Assembly: GCA_959347315.1 (NCBI GenBank)
Contig: OY365811.1
Location: 33,642,321-33,706,320 of the forward strand
Origin: Bimastos eiseni
Taxonomy: Eukaryota; Annelida; Clitellata; Crassiclitellata; Lumbricidae
DNA: 64,000 nt
Direction of reading: 5' to 3'
In this document: positions 25,801 through 38,146 of the stretch, piece by piece
Position numbering within the stretch: the first letter of the stretch is position 1
How the letters are laid out: the number at the start of each line of letters is the position of its first letter
The notes under the pieces: generated by a model
Seen by the model: the letters and a program-made list of their open reading frames with translations, nothing else
Told to the model about the DNA's origin: nothing
The model's database searches: none
Made by a program: the position numbers and the translations under genes

Positions 25801-28800
25801 ATGGCACGATCACACCATTTGCAAGACTACTTGGCTAAGTAGCTCATTGAATGATTCAATTAGTCCTTGATTGTGGTTTTAGGTATGAGAGTACGACTGC
25901 AAACGACATATGTGAGAAGGAAGTTCTGCTGGATGAGAATGACGACATTTGGCTGGATCTGAGACACCAGCACATCGCTATCGTATCACAGTACGGCATC
26001 TGCTTTCTCTCAATAGTCTTGGAATTATTTTTTAAACATAATGTTGCAACTTATTCTCAAGATGAAAGGCATCTGTTTGTCTTGTTTGATAGTTTTGCAT
26101 CACTAGTTTTCTTGGCAGCTGTAATTAAGGGACGGTTTATGTATACCACTCAGTGTTGTTTGTCGTTGATGTTTTCTTATTAATCTCTTGGAAGTCTTGC
26201 ATTGGGTGCCTGAATATACTGGTTGCAGGATTTAACAATAAGTCACCTATTTACAGATGGTTTAAGCTATGTGTTTGTCTTGTTGGATGGACTTTCGAAT
26301 TAGCTGATATTGTGTTGTATTTGAGAACTTGAAAGAGCCTCATTTAGTGAAAGCCATTCAGAGTTGGTGTCAGTTTGGGGCCCTGAGGAGAATATTTCTA
26401 TGCTTGGCTTGAAGTATTGTGCATTGTGGTGTTGTACTGGCAATTTTACAGTTCCAAGTTTAGACAGGATGAAGGCACACATTAACACCTGCCACGCCAC
26501 TAAATAATTGATGGTGAAAGGGTATCAATGAGCTGGCCCAGGGTCCATTTCTGGCCCATAAATTCTGTTTTTCTGGCTTGCAGAACTCTGCCTTATCACT
26601 ACATGATTTGAGTATGAAATGTTCAGATTGTCATTTTCAGGGCATGAGATTTATGTGATGTTCATGACTGATAATGAATATCAAATTAAGATTTTTACAA
26701 TTATTTGACTATTTTTACGCTAAAGTGACCTATTTGAGATTTTTATTCTGCAAAACACCGAGCTCCTCATAGATCCCTACTTCCATTTTGCTCAAGTGCT
26801 TTCAGCACCCTGACCCACACCACTTGCTGGAAAATATTGCCACTGGCCACAGTTAAATAAAGTTTCACACTCCTGTGATAGTGATTACATTATGTTTACC
26901 TGGTGCAGATGTAATTTTCTGGTGTGTAACAGATGAGCAGTATCTTTACCATACTTAATGCCGATTGCGTTTTGTAGGCAAGTGACTCGCAAGTTGAAGG
27001 ACTTTGTTGATGAGAAACGAATGCGAACGCAGGACAAGGCATCGATGCGTGACCTGTCATCAATGATTAAGAAGATGCCACAGTATCAGAAAGAACTGAG
27101 TCGCTATTCGACTCACCTGCACATGGCCGAAGATTGCATGAAGCATTACCAGGGCAAGGCTGATAAGCTGTGCAAGGTGGAGCAGGTAAGAGGAGGAGAC
27201 AACAGTTGACAACAATGGGCAGTGTATATATACACTATATATATATATTATATATATATACACACTATATATATATATACACACTATATATATATATATA
27301 CACTATATATATATACACTATATATATATATATATATATATATACACTTTGGGGCTTTGTTTTGACACTTCTCAGAGAATTTTGAACCATTTGTAGTTTA
27401 TGCAAATGTTTTTACCAATTCTACTGAAAGGTGAGTGGCAGGAGACAAGAGCAGTTGCAAGTGAGACTAAGGTTTGAGGCATTTAAGATCTGATTCTAAA
27501 ATGTCCAGAATTTGAAAGTGTGCTGATAAACGTTTGGAGTCCATAGTTCTGCCCACGGTCATGCATATACACTCTGAATAATAAAAGCACAACTCAGCTG
27601 AGCAGATATCAGTTAGTCAAATGTTCGAAGCTGTCGACCATATTGTTAATAACATTTGTGATGATTAGCACTTTAGCGATGAGCTGCATTGTTAGTCACT
27701 TTTAGTATACCTGCTGGTCGTTCAAGTGTTAATTTGAGGTAGTCATTGTCATCTTCTTCATGACTCTGATGGTGACGATGATGAATGATGATGTTTGCTG
27801 GTTGTCGTAGGATCTGGCGATGGGAATGGATGCCGAGGGTGAGAAGATAAAGGATCATATGCGTAACATTGTTCCGATTCTGTTAGATCCCAACGTTTCG
27901 TCGTATGATAAGACGCGAATCATTCTGCTCTACATCATACACAAGGGAGGTCAGTAGACCTGGATTACATTCCTTGAAACTGACAGCAAATAGGATTGCT
28001 CTTTGCCAACTGAATGATTGGTTCTGAATTAGGTGCATTAATGCTTGGTTCTGGCATCAGTTCAGTTATGATTGATTCTAGCACAGGCAAAGTAATGATT
28101 GATTCTGACTAAAGTAATGTAATACACTCGTTTATTTCCTTTTCATCACAGGCATTGTGCACCAAGGGTGGCAGAAGCACAGTTGGTCTCTTCCTGTCCT
28201 TCAAATAGTATTTATCTGGCTAGCAAAGCTGAGCACTATATGTTTGTGGGGTTTATGAAACTAGTTTGTGATATTGGTTTTATTATCTCATCCACTTTTT
28301 TGCAAATTTTAAATAGGATAGAATAAAAAATGTCTAAGATAATGAGGGTTTTGTTATTGAGAGGTTCTTAGAAACTGCCCGGTAATATTCAGATGCATAT
28401 GCATTGTCATTGTAATTGCACATTTATATAGCACAAGAGAGAGAGTCATCATATAAATTTCATCTTCTGCAGGCATCACTGAGGAGAATTTGTGCAAGCT
28501 GGTTCAGCACGCTCAGATTCCACCAGAAGACAAGACCCTTATCCAAAACATGCAAAACCTCAGCGTCCCAATCATCCAAGATGTACGTAAGAGTTTCTCA
28601 ATTCTAGGTCAGACCTGGGAATTTGGGGCTAGCGGTCAACTTTGGCTTTCAGCATCTTTTCAATTGACCTGTGCATTAACCTGAGTTTAAAAGTCATTCT
28701 TGAACTCTTATCTAATCTGAAGGTTGGAGTCGAACTGACCATAAAAGTATCTAACTTGGACTCTTCTAAATAAAACGATTGAACTTTAGATTTATAATAG

Positions 28801-31800
28801 TGAAACAAAGAGTTTGAGCCTCTGAGTAGATATCTTGAAGGGGTGGTGCATCAAGTATTTATGATTGATTGATTGATTGATTGATTGGAGTGCTTCTGAT
28901 TAGTTCTTCTTTAAATGACTATGTATCTATTTTTTATTAATTTTCAATTATGTATGCAGAATAAATCTGGATGTGCATTCCTTGTGTGATGTTGACCATT
29001 GTTGGCGGGTTAGGGCGGACGAAGGAGACCGCAGCAGCACTACCAACCACAGAATCGCAGAGAACGTGTTTCAGAACACACTTACCAGATGTCACGTTGG
29101 ACTCCATACATTAAAGACATCATGGAGGTAATTATGAAAGGAAGTTTATGCAATTCTCTTACTATGGACATTTGATTCTGATATTCTCTGTCTTTAGTGC
29201 CTCTGAATGTTGTGCTTGAAGGGATGCTATGTAACTGTTTGATATGAAATAGGGAATGCTTCATTACTGCTGGGAATAAAGTAATCATATCTTGAAGCGC
29301 TTGGTAAAACTATTTCCAAACGCTTATTGACTTTTACAGTTCTAAAGCTTCTCATCGTAAATAATTGCACAGAATTTTATTGACTTTAAAATGAAGAAAT
29401 TATGTAGAAGTATTTTGAAAAGACTGGTCTTTTTCATGAGCGCTTACATTTAAGAATTTGGCTTGAATTAATGAGAACTTTCAGGTATTTTGGTGATTCT
29501 GCAACATCTGTTAACAGTTGCTGGTACTCTCATCAGATTCCCTGTGGCTTTGCCTTTTGCTGGAGGAATTAAAATTAGTGACTGGTTATTTGACCTATAT
29601 GGTTTCGGATGAGCTTTTCCAGAAAAAATTAGTTGCTTACTGCATTTTTGCTTAAGGCTGTTTGCCTCATGATGACGTACACCCAATGGGGGAGGGGAGA
29701 CAAATGATCTTCCATGATTGCCAGAAATGGGGATTTTATGGGGATTTTATGTATTCTTGTATTTAAACAGTGAGGGGTGGTGTTATAACAGCCTGTAATA
29801 CAGTTGAGTAATTTCTGAGCATATGATTAATGTGTATTATATATTAGTGGCCAAAGCTGGGTTTTGTTCTGCCATTTCAAAATGGTTGGTTTAGATGCAA
29901 AGAACAGCACAATGGATATAATTAGCTTAGTTAACTTACAGCTTAAGCAGCCTTTATCCAAAACTGGAGTTCGATTGAATTTTTTTATTAGGAAGCAATT
30001 GAGGACAAATTAAATACCCAGCGCTACCCATTCCTGACTGGTGGTTCACGCTCTGTGGGCCTTGGATCAGCTCCTGTCAGGTGAGAATTAATTAATTAAT
30101 CCAATTGAAATGAATTTGTAATTACAAACATTTTTTCTTTTCTTTTTCTTAGAGATACATGTGCTGTGGACTGTTTAGATCTATTAACTGTGACGCTCTT
30201 TTGCAAATGTCAGAAGACAACGATATGAATTTCAGGACCTGGAAATTTCAATTAATTGCTTTAGGTTCTTAATGTACTAAATGAATTGTTAATGTTAAAT
30301 GGTTCTGCTTGGAGGTGGTATTTTATTTTATGTAGCTCAATTTCTGACTCCAGTGATGTAATTTTTGGGTAATGTTTGCTTTTAAGAAATGAAACCGTTT
30401 TGTTACTGAGTGGTTCTTGAAATAGGCTTTTGATATTCTGTAACATGAGCAGAAGCCAATAACCATTTCATTACATTGGCTAGAAAATGCACCACACAAA
30501 TGGTTGGATTGCTCTTAGCAACCTAACAAAGGTGTTGAAACATAGCTATCTCACAGTTCTAGGATGTTTTGAATTTAGATGAGCTAAACACGTTTCTTGA
30601 GCTGTTTGGGGAATTTGAGTTCAAATTTCGTTCAAGAACGAGAGTGTGTGAAAAATCACAATGTGTATGATTTTTGGTGCAGTGACACTGGACTATTTGA
30701 TCCCATCAGACTAAAACACAGGTTGTTTTTAGCTTTTCTAATTTTCTGAGCGATTGTATTTAGAGACCTGCAAATTGTCTATTGCTTTTGTCCAGTGCTC
30801 GCTACGGCCAGTGGCACAAAGAGAGAGGCCAAGGGACCAGTTTTAAAAGCGGTCCACGTCTACTTGTGTTTGTTGTTGGAGGCATGTCTTACTCAGAAAT
30901 GCGCTGTGCCTATGAGGTTACACAGGCTGTCAAAAACTGGGAAGTCTTAATTGGTAAGTAACTACACTGCATTGTTTGGGTCAGCTGGATTCTGAATATT
31001 GGGCATATAGATTTGTGTGGATTTTGCAGCAATTCGGTACAGTACAACAAAGTGTGGCAGCCGGCACTGTACAGAAGTACAATACAGTGCAGCATGATAC
31101 AACAGTACAGTACAGTATAACTCTACAGCAACAGTATAGCTGATTGCAGCAATACCAAGCAATATAGTGCTGCATAGTCGTATTCAGAGCTGACCGACAT
31201 CAAGTTTGTTGAATGTTGTAGAGCTACAGAAATTGCTTATGTGATTAAGTTGAATATTTGTAAATTGCATAATTTTCACATCTTCAATATTATGTCTGAG
31301 GATGCTACTTTGGGGTTCATTTCTTGTCTTTGTGTATTTGTCTGGAAATTCTTATGTGCATTAAATAATTATGATTAATATTTAACTATGACTAAGTAAT
31401 ATTAATTAATGATGATTACGGTATATATTCGACTATAAGTTGAGAAATTTAAGACTATTTCAGGACGACGAAATAAGTCTTTCGACTTATACTCGAGAGA
31501 CAAAATAATAGGAGATTTTCAGACCGAATATTCAACATTCAACAGCAGATATCAAACTATATAATTATCTCGATTTATGATGGCATTAATATTTTACCCA
31601 TGGTAAAATATATATTTCGTGGCGAAATCCGCCGAACTTCTCCGCCGAAAATCAGCAGATATCATGGCATACCTCTTGATTTATGACGGCCGCATGCATT
31701 AATATTGATCCGCCCATAGTAAAATAAATATTTCGCGGTGAAATCCGCCGAACTTTTCCGCCGAAAGAGTCGGAAAGACAGCAGATATCAAGCTATACCT

Positions 31801-32173
31801 CTCAATTTATGAAGGCCACATGCATTAATAATGATTTGACCATAGTAAAACATATATGTCGCGGAGAAATCCGCCGAACTTCCCCGCCGAAAGACAGCAG
31901 ATATCAAGCTATACCTTTCGATTTATCACTCGTTTTTGATTTTATTGGTTCGACTTATATTCGAGCCATCAATTTTGGACGTTATTTTTGTCCAAAAATT
32001 GCACTTCAACTTATACTTGAATCGACTTTTAGTCGAGTATGTATGGTAGTTAATACTATTTAATTAATATTCATGATTATTATGGGAATAATGTTTCTGC
32101 AAATGTTTTAGGATCAACTCACATTTTAACTCCCATCAGTCTGCTGAACAGTCTGCGTGACTTGAGCAACTAG
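19817..32173 (+). CDS. STXBP1: Munc18/UNC-18 (syntaxin-binding protein 1-like), complete
   Basis: Sixteen coding exons join in phase: 19817-19844, 20361-20489, 21037-21113, 21503-21581, 23919-24022, 24473-24621, 25151-25235, 25528-25658, 25883-25990, 26978-27185, 27811-27949, 28473-28582, 29014-29127, 29992-30080, 30796-30953, 32112-32173. The total is 1770 bases: 589 codons plus TAG, close to the 594-603 residues of vertebrate Munc18-1. Diagnostic blocks are [81 protein letters not shown] and [12 protein letters not shown] proteins clasp syntaxin and template SNARE assembly for exocytosis; this one is cytosolic. The start follows a Kozak-like context. Assignment to the UNC-18/Rop/STXBP1 clade is firm; separation from STXBP2 or STXBP3 rests on overall resemblance only. 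Confidence 0.96.
20636..20852. mobile_element. Long-TIR palindromic MITE in Munc18 intron 2
   Basis: A 217-bp element with about 55-bp terminal inverted repeats, starting GAAGCCTTCATCGGAAGAAC, ending with its complement, and including GGTTTATTGATATATCCC in each arm. Two internal copies of a TCTACA...TGTAGA mini-palindrome flank the centre. No coding capacity; target duplication unclear. Confidence 0.85.
21848..22325. repeat. Degenerate TTAGGG-like (telomere-type) array in an intron
   Basis: About 470 bp built of variants such as TTAGGG, TTAGGGTT, GGTTTAGGG and GGTTAGG with irregular spacers, inside the Munc18 intron between exons 21503-21581 and 23919-24022. No perfect run exceeds a few units. 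It matches the metazoan telomere unit, so it is either an old interstitial telomeric sequence or a minisatellite grown from such a unit. Confidence 0.8.
22797..22851. repeat. (CTGT)n microsatellite
   Basis: Tetranucleotide run with CCTG interruptions, in a Munc18 intron. Confidence 0.95.
23115..23519 (+). mobile_element. L2/CR1-like LINE 3' fragment with (GAAT)n tail
   Basis: Frames with stops read [19 protein letters not shown] then [13 protein letters not shown], matching the C-terminal RT region of L2/CR1 elements. The 3' end GCGCCTCTGAGTAGG, then TTGAAGGGGCACTATATAAA, closes in GAATGAATGAATAG, the usual tetranucleotide terminus of this family. Confidence 0.75.
23522..23606 (-). mobile_element. 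tRNA-derived SINE unit, copy 1
   Basis: On the minus strand: TAGTCTAGTGGCTAGCATG, then GGACTGTTAGC and GGGTTCAAATC, that is A box, anticodon-loop-like GTT and B box in tRNA order. A second copy lies about 120 bp further on in the same orientation. Confidence 0.7.
23650..23735 (-). mobile_element. tRNA-derived SINE unit, copy 2
   Basis: Minus strand AATCTAGTGGATAGCATCC, then GGACTGTCAGC and GGGGTTAAAATC. It aligns with 23522-23606 throughout, including the flank after the tRNA-like part, so the two form a tandem pair. Substitutions in the B box suggest it is no longer transcribed. Confidence 0.7.
27223..27345. repeat. (TA)n / CACTATATATA microsatellite
   Basis: TA runs punctuated by CAC at fairly regular intervals, directly after the donor of Munc18 exon 26978-27185. 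Open frames across it are low complexity, not genes. Confidence 0.95.
28813..28886 (+). mobile_element. LINE 3' tail with (GATT)n end
   Basis: GAGCCTCTGAGTAGATATC, then TTGAAGGGGTGGTGCATCAA and (GATT)n matches the tails at 23460-23519 and 36600-36648. A severely 5'-truncated LINE insertion in a Munc18 intron. Confidence 0.7.
31033..31150. repeat. Degenerate ACAGTAC-type simple repeat
   Basis: Irregular copies of ACAGTAC, GTACAGTAC and ACAATACAGTG in the last Munc18 intron. Confidence 0.6.
31417..32048. mobile_element. TA-flanked inverted-repeat element with internal tandem repeats
   Basis: The left end after TA is CGGTATATATTCGACTATAA; the right end (complement) is CCATACATACTCGACTAAAA, also next to TA. 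The interior holds three diverged ~125-bp tandem units, each with CAGCAGATATCA, a TTTATGA block and AATCCGCCGAACTT. No coding capacity. TA flanks and short TIRs suggest a mariner/IS630-type non-autonomous element. It ends 61 bases before the last Munc18 coding exon. Confidence 0.6.
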
Positions 32174-32752
32174 ACCAGACACCTTGCTGCTGTTGTTGGG
32201 CTGTGGTTTTCTGCTTACAAGGGCACCAGCAGCCAGCAGCAGCAGACACTGTCTTCAAGTCGATCTTCGATCTGCTGTTCATAACGAGTTTTCATCATCC
32301 TCTCTGTTTGTGTGTTTGTTGAAAAAGAAGCAGTAGTGTGTTGTCGGATTTTGCAGAAGATTTTACAGAAGGGGTTGTGTTAAACTATGTAGTCAGCTAC
32401 AAGCCTCCGATGCATATGTGCTGTTGATATCCACAGTTGAATATTAATTAGAGAACATTTCGTAGATTGGAGATGTATTATGGAATCTTTTACATGTTTC
32501 ATTTTTTGAGGATTTCGTTTTGTAGAATTTTTTTCTTACTTTAATTTTTTCATCCTGTGGACAAGCGGCTCGGTAAATAACGAGTTTTGGACTGTGCTTT
32601 TTTGAAAGAACTTTTTCCCTTCCTTCAAAGAGCAGCTCAAAACTTTGTGTCTCCTTTTCTTTGGAGATTTGGAGATCTAAGTGCATCGTCGTGTGACAGC
32701 TGCCTCAGATTCACATTTCAGTGTGACCATATGCGAGTTAAATTGTAATAAA
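32174..32752 (+). promoter_or_regulatory. Munc18 3' UTR and poly(A) signal
   Basis: Follows the TAG at 32171-32173. It begins with CAGCAGCCAGCAGCAGCAG-like sequence and ends at AATAAATAAATAAA (first hexamer 32747-32752). No further coding frame is evident. Confidence 0.6.
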
Positions 32753-34281
32753 TAAATAAATTGAAGCTGGGTTGACAAACACAGAGATTTCTCTTTGTTG
32801 AGCCTATTTCAAAAGACTGTATGTACAGTTTGCAATTTACTGTATCATCGCTATTTAACATTTCTGAAACTAACCGCCAACCAAACAGAACATGGTTTGC
32901 TTAATTAAAAGATGCAAAATTTCACTTTTGCAGATTTATCAGTTAATGCTTATCAGTCAGTTTTCTATATGTTGAGGTGTAATCAAAAAATACTATGAAG
33001 GCAGCTATAACCAGGATGGAGTTATATTACCCATAAAATTTGACAACAGTTTTGGACTGTGCAGAATTGTTTTGTGAAGCTTGACAACTCAGTCTGTAGA
33101 TATGTCGTAGTTATTTGGAATATCCAAGTTAGTGTGCTACAGATGTATTGCTCTGTTTGCAGGATAGATTGTCCATTTCACTTACACTTTCAATGAGTAA
33201 GGAGATCTTGTAAGGAGTAATTCTGCTATTTTAATATAAAGGTGTAAATTATGAGAGAACAAGTACGAGTTTCATGTTCTTTATTGGATCGTTTCATTCT
33301 TTGACTGTTCATATCTGATGTTCCCGCAGTGCGTTTGCAGGCAGTTCAATTTTTAAGTATATACTTATTTGACAACTCGATTTTGACACATCGGCATTTG
33401 GCTTGTAGGGCTATATAATTTTACCCAGTCATCGTTAGAGGTCAGCACACTGCTGGGCAACAGCTGAACCCAGGATGTGTGCCTGCTGGGCTCTGAATCG
33501 CTAATCATCTGTTTCTGTTGCATCTAGTGTACTGTCTGGTTACATCGCTCTAGTCAAACATTTGCACTTTGTAATGGTAGATGGCACGTTTTCTTGCAAT
33601 TGTCGATGTGTTGTTTAGGCCAATGCTATTGTTTCCCTTTCTGAATAGCTGATTAATCGTCTTCTTTGTTGTTGTCTTCATGGTAGTCGACGTTCTACCA
33701 TTTAGCGTCAAGTTTTTTGTGTTGTGTTTTTCAACTCATCGTTTTTCAACTCGAATATCGTTTGTTTCCCATATTCGTTTAGTCCACATGGTGGCTCTGT
33801 AGTAAAGAGTACTCTCTGCTTTCATGTCATTGCTTTTGTTGACCTATTATGGTCTAACAAGGAGTGAAAGCATATCTCATTTGGGTTCAAAGGTGAGAAG
33901 GAAACATTTGGAATGGCTGATCCCATCTGACTTTGTATTATTTGTGTTGTTTTTAATAATATAAGCATGAAATCAAAATGATCCCAAATAAGCTGGAAGG
34001 GGTCTGTAGAGTGATGGATAAGACACTGGAGCGCAGAGTAGAGGAAGCAAGTTCTAAGATAGCAGCAGTAACACTGGAGATGATGTTGATGAAGCACTGC
34101 CCTCATGATTATCTTTCATCTGATTTCTAATTTTTACTCCTCATAATTGCTGTCTTTGATATGTATTGCTGGATAAATTAATCAGTGTATAAATGGTGAA
34201 ATTTAAATGCTCTGAAATATCAAATTGCTTTGGAAATTAGTATTGTTATTAATGTGTCATGTGTATATATAATATTGTGAT

Positions 34282-34339
34282 CATTAAATGAGAATTTTTG
34301 TGAGGAGAATCATTAAATGAGAATTTTTGTGAGGAGAAT
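34282..34339. repeat. Exact 29-bp tandem duplication
   Basis: Two identical 29-bp units starting CATTAAATGAGAATTTTTG. Identity implies a recent event. Confidence 0.95.
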
Positions 34340-36114
34340 CATTTTTTTTTATTCTTAAGAATAAATAAGTCTACTCAAACTTTGTGTTTGATTCTATTTC
34401 ACAATTAGTCATCATTTTTTCCAAATGGCTGACATTATTGAATTTGTTTTGTTATAATTATGGAAGGATATTATCACTCGCTATCCATCCTGCGGTTCGT
34501 ATTGAATTGTATTCACTTTAATTAGAACTTTTACTAAAGTAATTCAGTGTCCTGCATCATATGCTATGGTAGGTTGTGCTAAGATTTTCCAACTTGTGCT
34601 TGTGAACTTTTGACTCTTTTATGATTGTGTTGAATAAATTTCAGTATCATTCCCTCGTTTGTATTGTTCATCTGAATTGAATTGTCTTTTTGTTCTACGT
34701 CAATTGTTTTTACATTTGCAGTCGTTTGTTTCACTTGTTGATGTGAAAGCAAATGCACGGATTAGGTTTCAGAATTTTTATATGCAGATATGTTTGAGTA
34801 ATTACAAGAAATTATACTGACATTTCTTTCAAATATTAGTTTAGTTTCCTGTCAGAGGAGAATGTGTACTAGATATGCATTTGTCTTATGTTGAATTTCA
34901 CTCCTTTATTGATTGTCCTATTTGCAGCAGTTTAAAAAGCTATTGCAATACAAATTCATGTTATACATGTATGATTATGTGTGTCAAATACGTTACAGCA
35001 AGTTCTAGCTGGTGCCTAGTTTTCCTACCGAAGTGTGACTAATGATGATTTACAGGTTTGTGAAAAAGTAATCAAGATGTGAGAGTTAACTTGAACAGTT
35101 ACCTAAAACTTGTTAGTACCTACCAATGCGTATCGATATAGAAGCTGAGTTATGAGTTTAACACTAGGTCGTGATGTTGTAACTTGTTTTGCGAACAGAT
35201 GACTGTCGACCAGAGTAACTGTTTTCGTGGATGGTAATATTTGACCAGTTACTTGAAATTTAAGCACTTCTTTAGCAGTCCGTTCATTCAGTATATGTCA
35301 CAGCAGCAACAACTAATAGGATCCAAACAGATTCCAAGGCATTTATGTAGCACCTTTGCAGACCTTGTAAAAGTACTGCAAGGTTGTTCAGCTATATCTT
35401 TCTGTGTCCTGCAGGTTCAATCAATCCATCAGGATTTTATTCTACATGATAGTTATTGTTGTCAATTGTACTGATATTATTATTATGCACATCAAACACT
35501 CAGCAGTCAGTGTAATGGTAGAATTCGTACAGCTGTGGTCAACCGTTTTTTAACAATAGAGTTAGAAGTGTCGGTTGCAGGTATAATTGTACTGAAATCG
35601 CTAATCAGTGATTTTTAAATTGGTCCTATTGGTCTGTGAATCAATCATTTCGAACAGACGTGGGTAGTTAGTGATAATTTATTCAGTATTCTAGCTGTGG
35701 CCTGTTTTGGATGTCTGCAATCCATTGGTTGCTTTAATGTACTGTCATTCAAGTAGAGGTACAATGTTCATGTTTGTTATTATTGTTCTACTTTAGCTAA
35801 GCTTTTGTACTAGATCAACATAGCAGCATCAAAATCAGTCGTATTAGTGTATTGTTAAATTTCTGCAATTTATGTAAAGATATAAAAACCTAGTCACAGG
35901 GCTATTTGTTCGTAACGTTGCTCATCATTTGACAATGTGAATGTAAAATCCAGTTCCCAAAACGTGTTTCACTTGTTTAAGCCTTTAAAATTTTAATGCA
36001 ATTTATAATTTTCTATAAATTTTAGGCATTGCCCTTTCGAATTTTCAAGAATTATTTCTGTGGTGGCCACGGTGTCAAAAGAGTCACCACAACAGAGGTA
36101 CAAGCTCATTCTTC

Positions 36115-36265
36115 TGCCATATGTTTAATTCATTCATTCATTATGAAGATTTATGTGGTGCCCCTTCAAGGCTACTACTGAGGAGCACTTCTGACCCCAG
36201 CACGGCTAAAAAGTGGACCTCTGGTGACAACCACAGTGCCATGAACTAAGCATGGTTGTTGCCAT
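36115..36265 (-). mobile_element. LINE 3' tail, minus strand, (GAAT)n end
   Basis: On the complement: GTGCTCCTCAGTAGTAGCC, then TTGAAGGGGCACCACATAAA, then GAATGAATGAAT. Same family as the tails at 23.5 and 28.8 kb, opposite orientation. Confidence 0.65.
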
Positions 36266-36596
36266 GTTTCTCAGCTAATGCATTTCCCAAGTACCTACAA
36301 ACCAACAAGGTGATTCTCACTGTGATGTAGACAATGAACGTGGTAAGAATGACCAGACGTTGTGATGACAATAATTATAAGTGACAGAAGCATTATTACT
36401 ATTTGGTTCATGCTGTTTCTATTGCATGCTTAGACTTGTTCCACACCTATTGATAATTGTGGCATTTGTTGCTTGTAAATCCATTTTATAATGTTGCTAC
36501 TTAAATTACTCGTTTGTCTCAAAATCAGTTTTATGTTGAAGCTTTGAAATTGATGTTTTCTTTTAAGTTTTTGCATTCTCTGAAATTGATGCTTTC

Positions 36597-36648
36597 TATT
36601 CATTTTGAAGGGGCGCTAAATCAAGTATCTTTGATTGATTGACTATTA
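36597..36648 (+). mobile_element. LINE 3' tail with GATT end
   Basis: TTGAAGGGGCGCTAAATCAA, then TCTTTGATTGATTGAC. A very short relic of the same LINE family. Confidence 0.6.
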
Positions 36649-37821
36649 GAAATGCTATCAGTTTTGTTACCAATTATAGATTTTTAGTTACTAGTCGTCG
36701 GTTTAATGAATTGCTGGCTAAGCCAATGCAGTATTGTATATTTATTGTTTATTCTACTATACCTACCTATTAATGTTACTAGTACTATTAGCACGATGCA
36801 CTTGTTGATAATGGTAGTATCAGTACTTGAAATAGCAAATGTTTGCAGCAGGTATTACCCATAGATTAACCGGCACTTTCTGCTTAGTTCAGAATGTTAC
36901 GACTAGAAATGTTCTTTAAAGCATTATTTTCATTGTTGTTGATGTGGTCTTTACATCTGCTTGTGTGTACCAGATATTCATTGGTACTTTGTCAGTGTGT
37001 TGGCATAAACACTGCATAGCTGTGTTTCCTATGCGAAGATTTTATTCACTTTGAAATCCAAACCTCTGTTTGTGTTTTTCATTTGTCTCTCGTGTTACTT
37101 GAATACTTTGCACGACGAATACTTTGCACTACCTTAAACCTGCCTTCAGTCAATCTTTGTCTTACAGTTGGGCTATTTCCAATTTAAACGCCATGTTTAT
37201 AGTTACGTTGCAATTGCACTTATAGCAAATAATTTATATAGGACCTTTAAGGAACCTGTCAAAGAGAGGTTTTGGTTTTATGAACACTGGATGGCAGCAC
37301 TGCTAAAGCACTGGGAAGTACAGGTAGAACTAAGTTTTAATACTAGTGAGCAAAGTTTGCACATTGGTGGCTTACTGTGCCACTCAACCCAACATCCGTT
37401 TACGGTCAGTTAAGGAGTTTCAGTAGGAGTTGGAAGGTTAAGATTATGTTGTGCAGATGGATTGCACTGTAGTGATTACAGCTAATCAGGACCATGCATC
37501 TATATAGAATCTTACATTAAAAAAGCTTACATTAAAAACCTGGAAATTTACATGCATGCTAAATGTTCAGTGAACTATTTTCAAGTACTGTGCAACTGTA
37601 GTGTTTTTATACTTCGCTTTACATATGATATTATGTCTAACTTATAAGCACTCGACGAATTTTTTCATTTTTACACAATCTTTGTCTTCAGTGCATGCCA
37701 GCAGTTGGAAGAAACTAGTCATTCAGTTGGAAGGTTGCTTTATATTAATAATAATAAAACAAAATTACCAACAGAAGGCAATTTTAACATATATAAATAA
37801 TTCCAAGATGTTAAGCATTTG

Positions 37822-37827
37822 TTTATT
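37822..37827 (-). promoter_or_regulatory. Poly(A) signal of the ATPase beta gene
   Basis: TTTATT on the plus strand is AATAAA on the coding strand, about 320 bases past the TGA at 38147-38149. Confidence 0.5.
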
Positions 37828-38146
37828 ATAATCGGGAACATCAGATCTAAGGTTCAGTATCTTGCATGGAATACAGCGTTCATTTCAATCTGGTAAAACA
37901 TGTAAATAGAAAGTTCTGACATATTGTTTGATACTTTCGGTTAAAGTGATTTCTACACACAGCCAGCCAGGTCTGAGTGTCAAACACTGCCTAATTGGAG
38001 CAGATTGGTTTCAGACAGATCTTTCTTACAGCAGTTATCGAATTTTTAGACACTGAATCGATCGGATGGACATACCACAGCTGATGCACACAAATGTTTT
38101 CAAAGTTATTAGGTCAAAAAAACATCGCACAATGCTATCTTTGCGA

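Larger units (their letters stand above)
32775..37800. other. Gene-free intergenic region with LINE tails
   Basis: About 5 kb between the convergent 3' ends of the Munc18-like gene and the ATPase beta gene. Apart from the tandem duplication at 34282 and two LINE tails at 36.1 and 36.6 kb, I recognise nothing; open frames are short and low in similarity to any family. Confidence 0.5.

Noticed and set aside
27060..27385. Open frames rich in Tyr/Ile on both strands
   Set aside because: They translate a TA microsatellite.
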